Of a stretch of 64,000 bases of DNA, positions 63,884-64,000 are shown piece after piece. A program made the position numbers and the translations under genes. The DNA lies in contig NC_069084.1 of NCBI RefSeq assembly GCF_947172395.1, forward strand, positions 19,407,418 through 19,471,417. The letters are read 5' to 3'. The notes under the pieces are model-generated. The model was not told the origin of the DNA. It saw only the letters and a list, made by a program, of their open reading frames with translations, and did no database searches. Position 1 is the first letter of the stretch; every line of letters starts with the position of its first letter. The stretch comes from Bicyclus anynana. Its lineage: Eukaryota > Arthropoda > Insecta > Lepidoptera > Nymphalidae.

Positions 63884-64000
63884 GACTTGCATTATATTTT
63901 TAGAAACTTAAATTTATTATCTACTTTACAATACGTGTGTCACTTATGTTATCAGTAATATTACATCAACAATGGAGGCTGCGACTCATCGCTCGTACGT

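Overview
The window is nuclear DNA from an insect, most likely a butterfly or moth. Small intron-containing animal genes (an OSER1-like protein, NDUFB3, SOSS-B, Rae1, and a 26/29-kDa-type cysteine protease) sit in AT-rich sequence crowded with transposable elements. The element mix is typical of Lepidoptera: many Helitrons with TC starts and hairpin-CTAG ends, tRNA-headed SINEs, RTE-, jockey- and R1-like LINEs, and MITEs ending in the common 'ACCGACTTC' and 'CCCGACTGCA' sequences. No bacterial or viral gene set is present.

Layout. 1-2.64 kb: the 3' part of a Ty3/gypsy-like LTR retrotransposon with an internal deletion. 2.65-3.3 kb: an intact OSER1-like gene. 3.8-11.6 kb: a SINE, an almost complete RTE-like LINE, opposed jockey fragments, and two abutting Helitrons, one split by a P-superfamily element. 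12.5-12.8 kb: a possible first exon of a secreted protein (minus strand). 14.2-15.2 kb: two SINE copies. 15.6-16.2 kb: NDUFB3 in two exons. 19.05-19.5 kb: SOSS-B (minus strand, no intron). 20.2-22.5 kb: a DNA transposon with 438-bp terminal inverted repeats around a decayed XPG/FEN-like gene. 23.2-28.7 kb: hAT, P-type and Helitron elements and a 56-bp perfect palindrome. 29.1-34.6 kb: Rae1 in six exons, with intron 4 filled by P-superfamily elements. 35-42 kb: Helitrons, foldback and MITE sequence, and two weak candidate exons. 42.6-60.05 kb: the cysteine protease in eight exons, with a 10.7-kb first intron full of elements and a 113-bp tandem repeat that copies the end of its coding sequence. 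60.5-64 kb: MITEs, a LINE remnant and a possible polyalanine-encoding terminal exon.

The host genes are unrelated housekeeping or secreted functions: oxidative-stress response, respiratory complex I, single-strand DNA repair, mRNA export, and lysosomal or secreted proteolysis. They do not form an operon-like unit. Exon composition is striking. SOSS-B, Rae1 exons 1, 5 and 6, and nearly all of the protease use G/C at almost every third codon position, whereas Rae1 exon 3, NDUFB3 exon 1 and OSER1 do not. All splice junctions were placed by eye from GT/AG sites and phase agreement. No alignment or database search was run.
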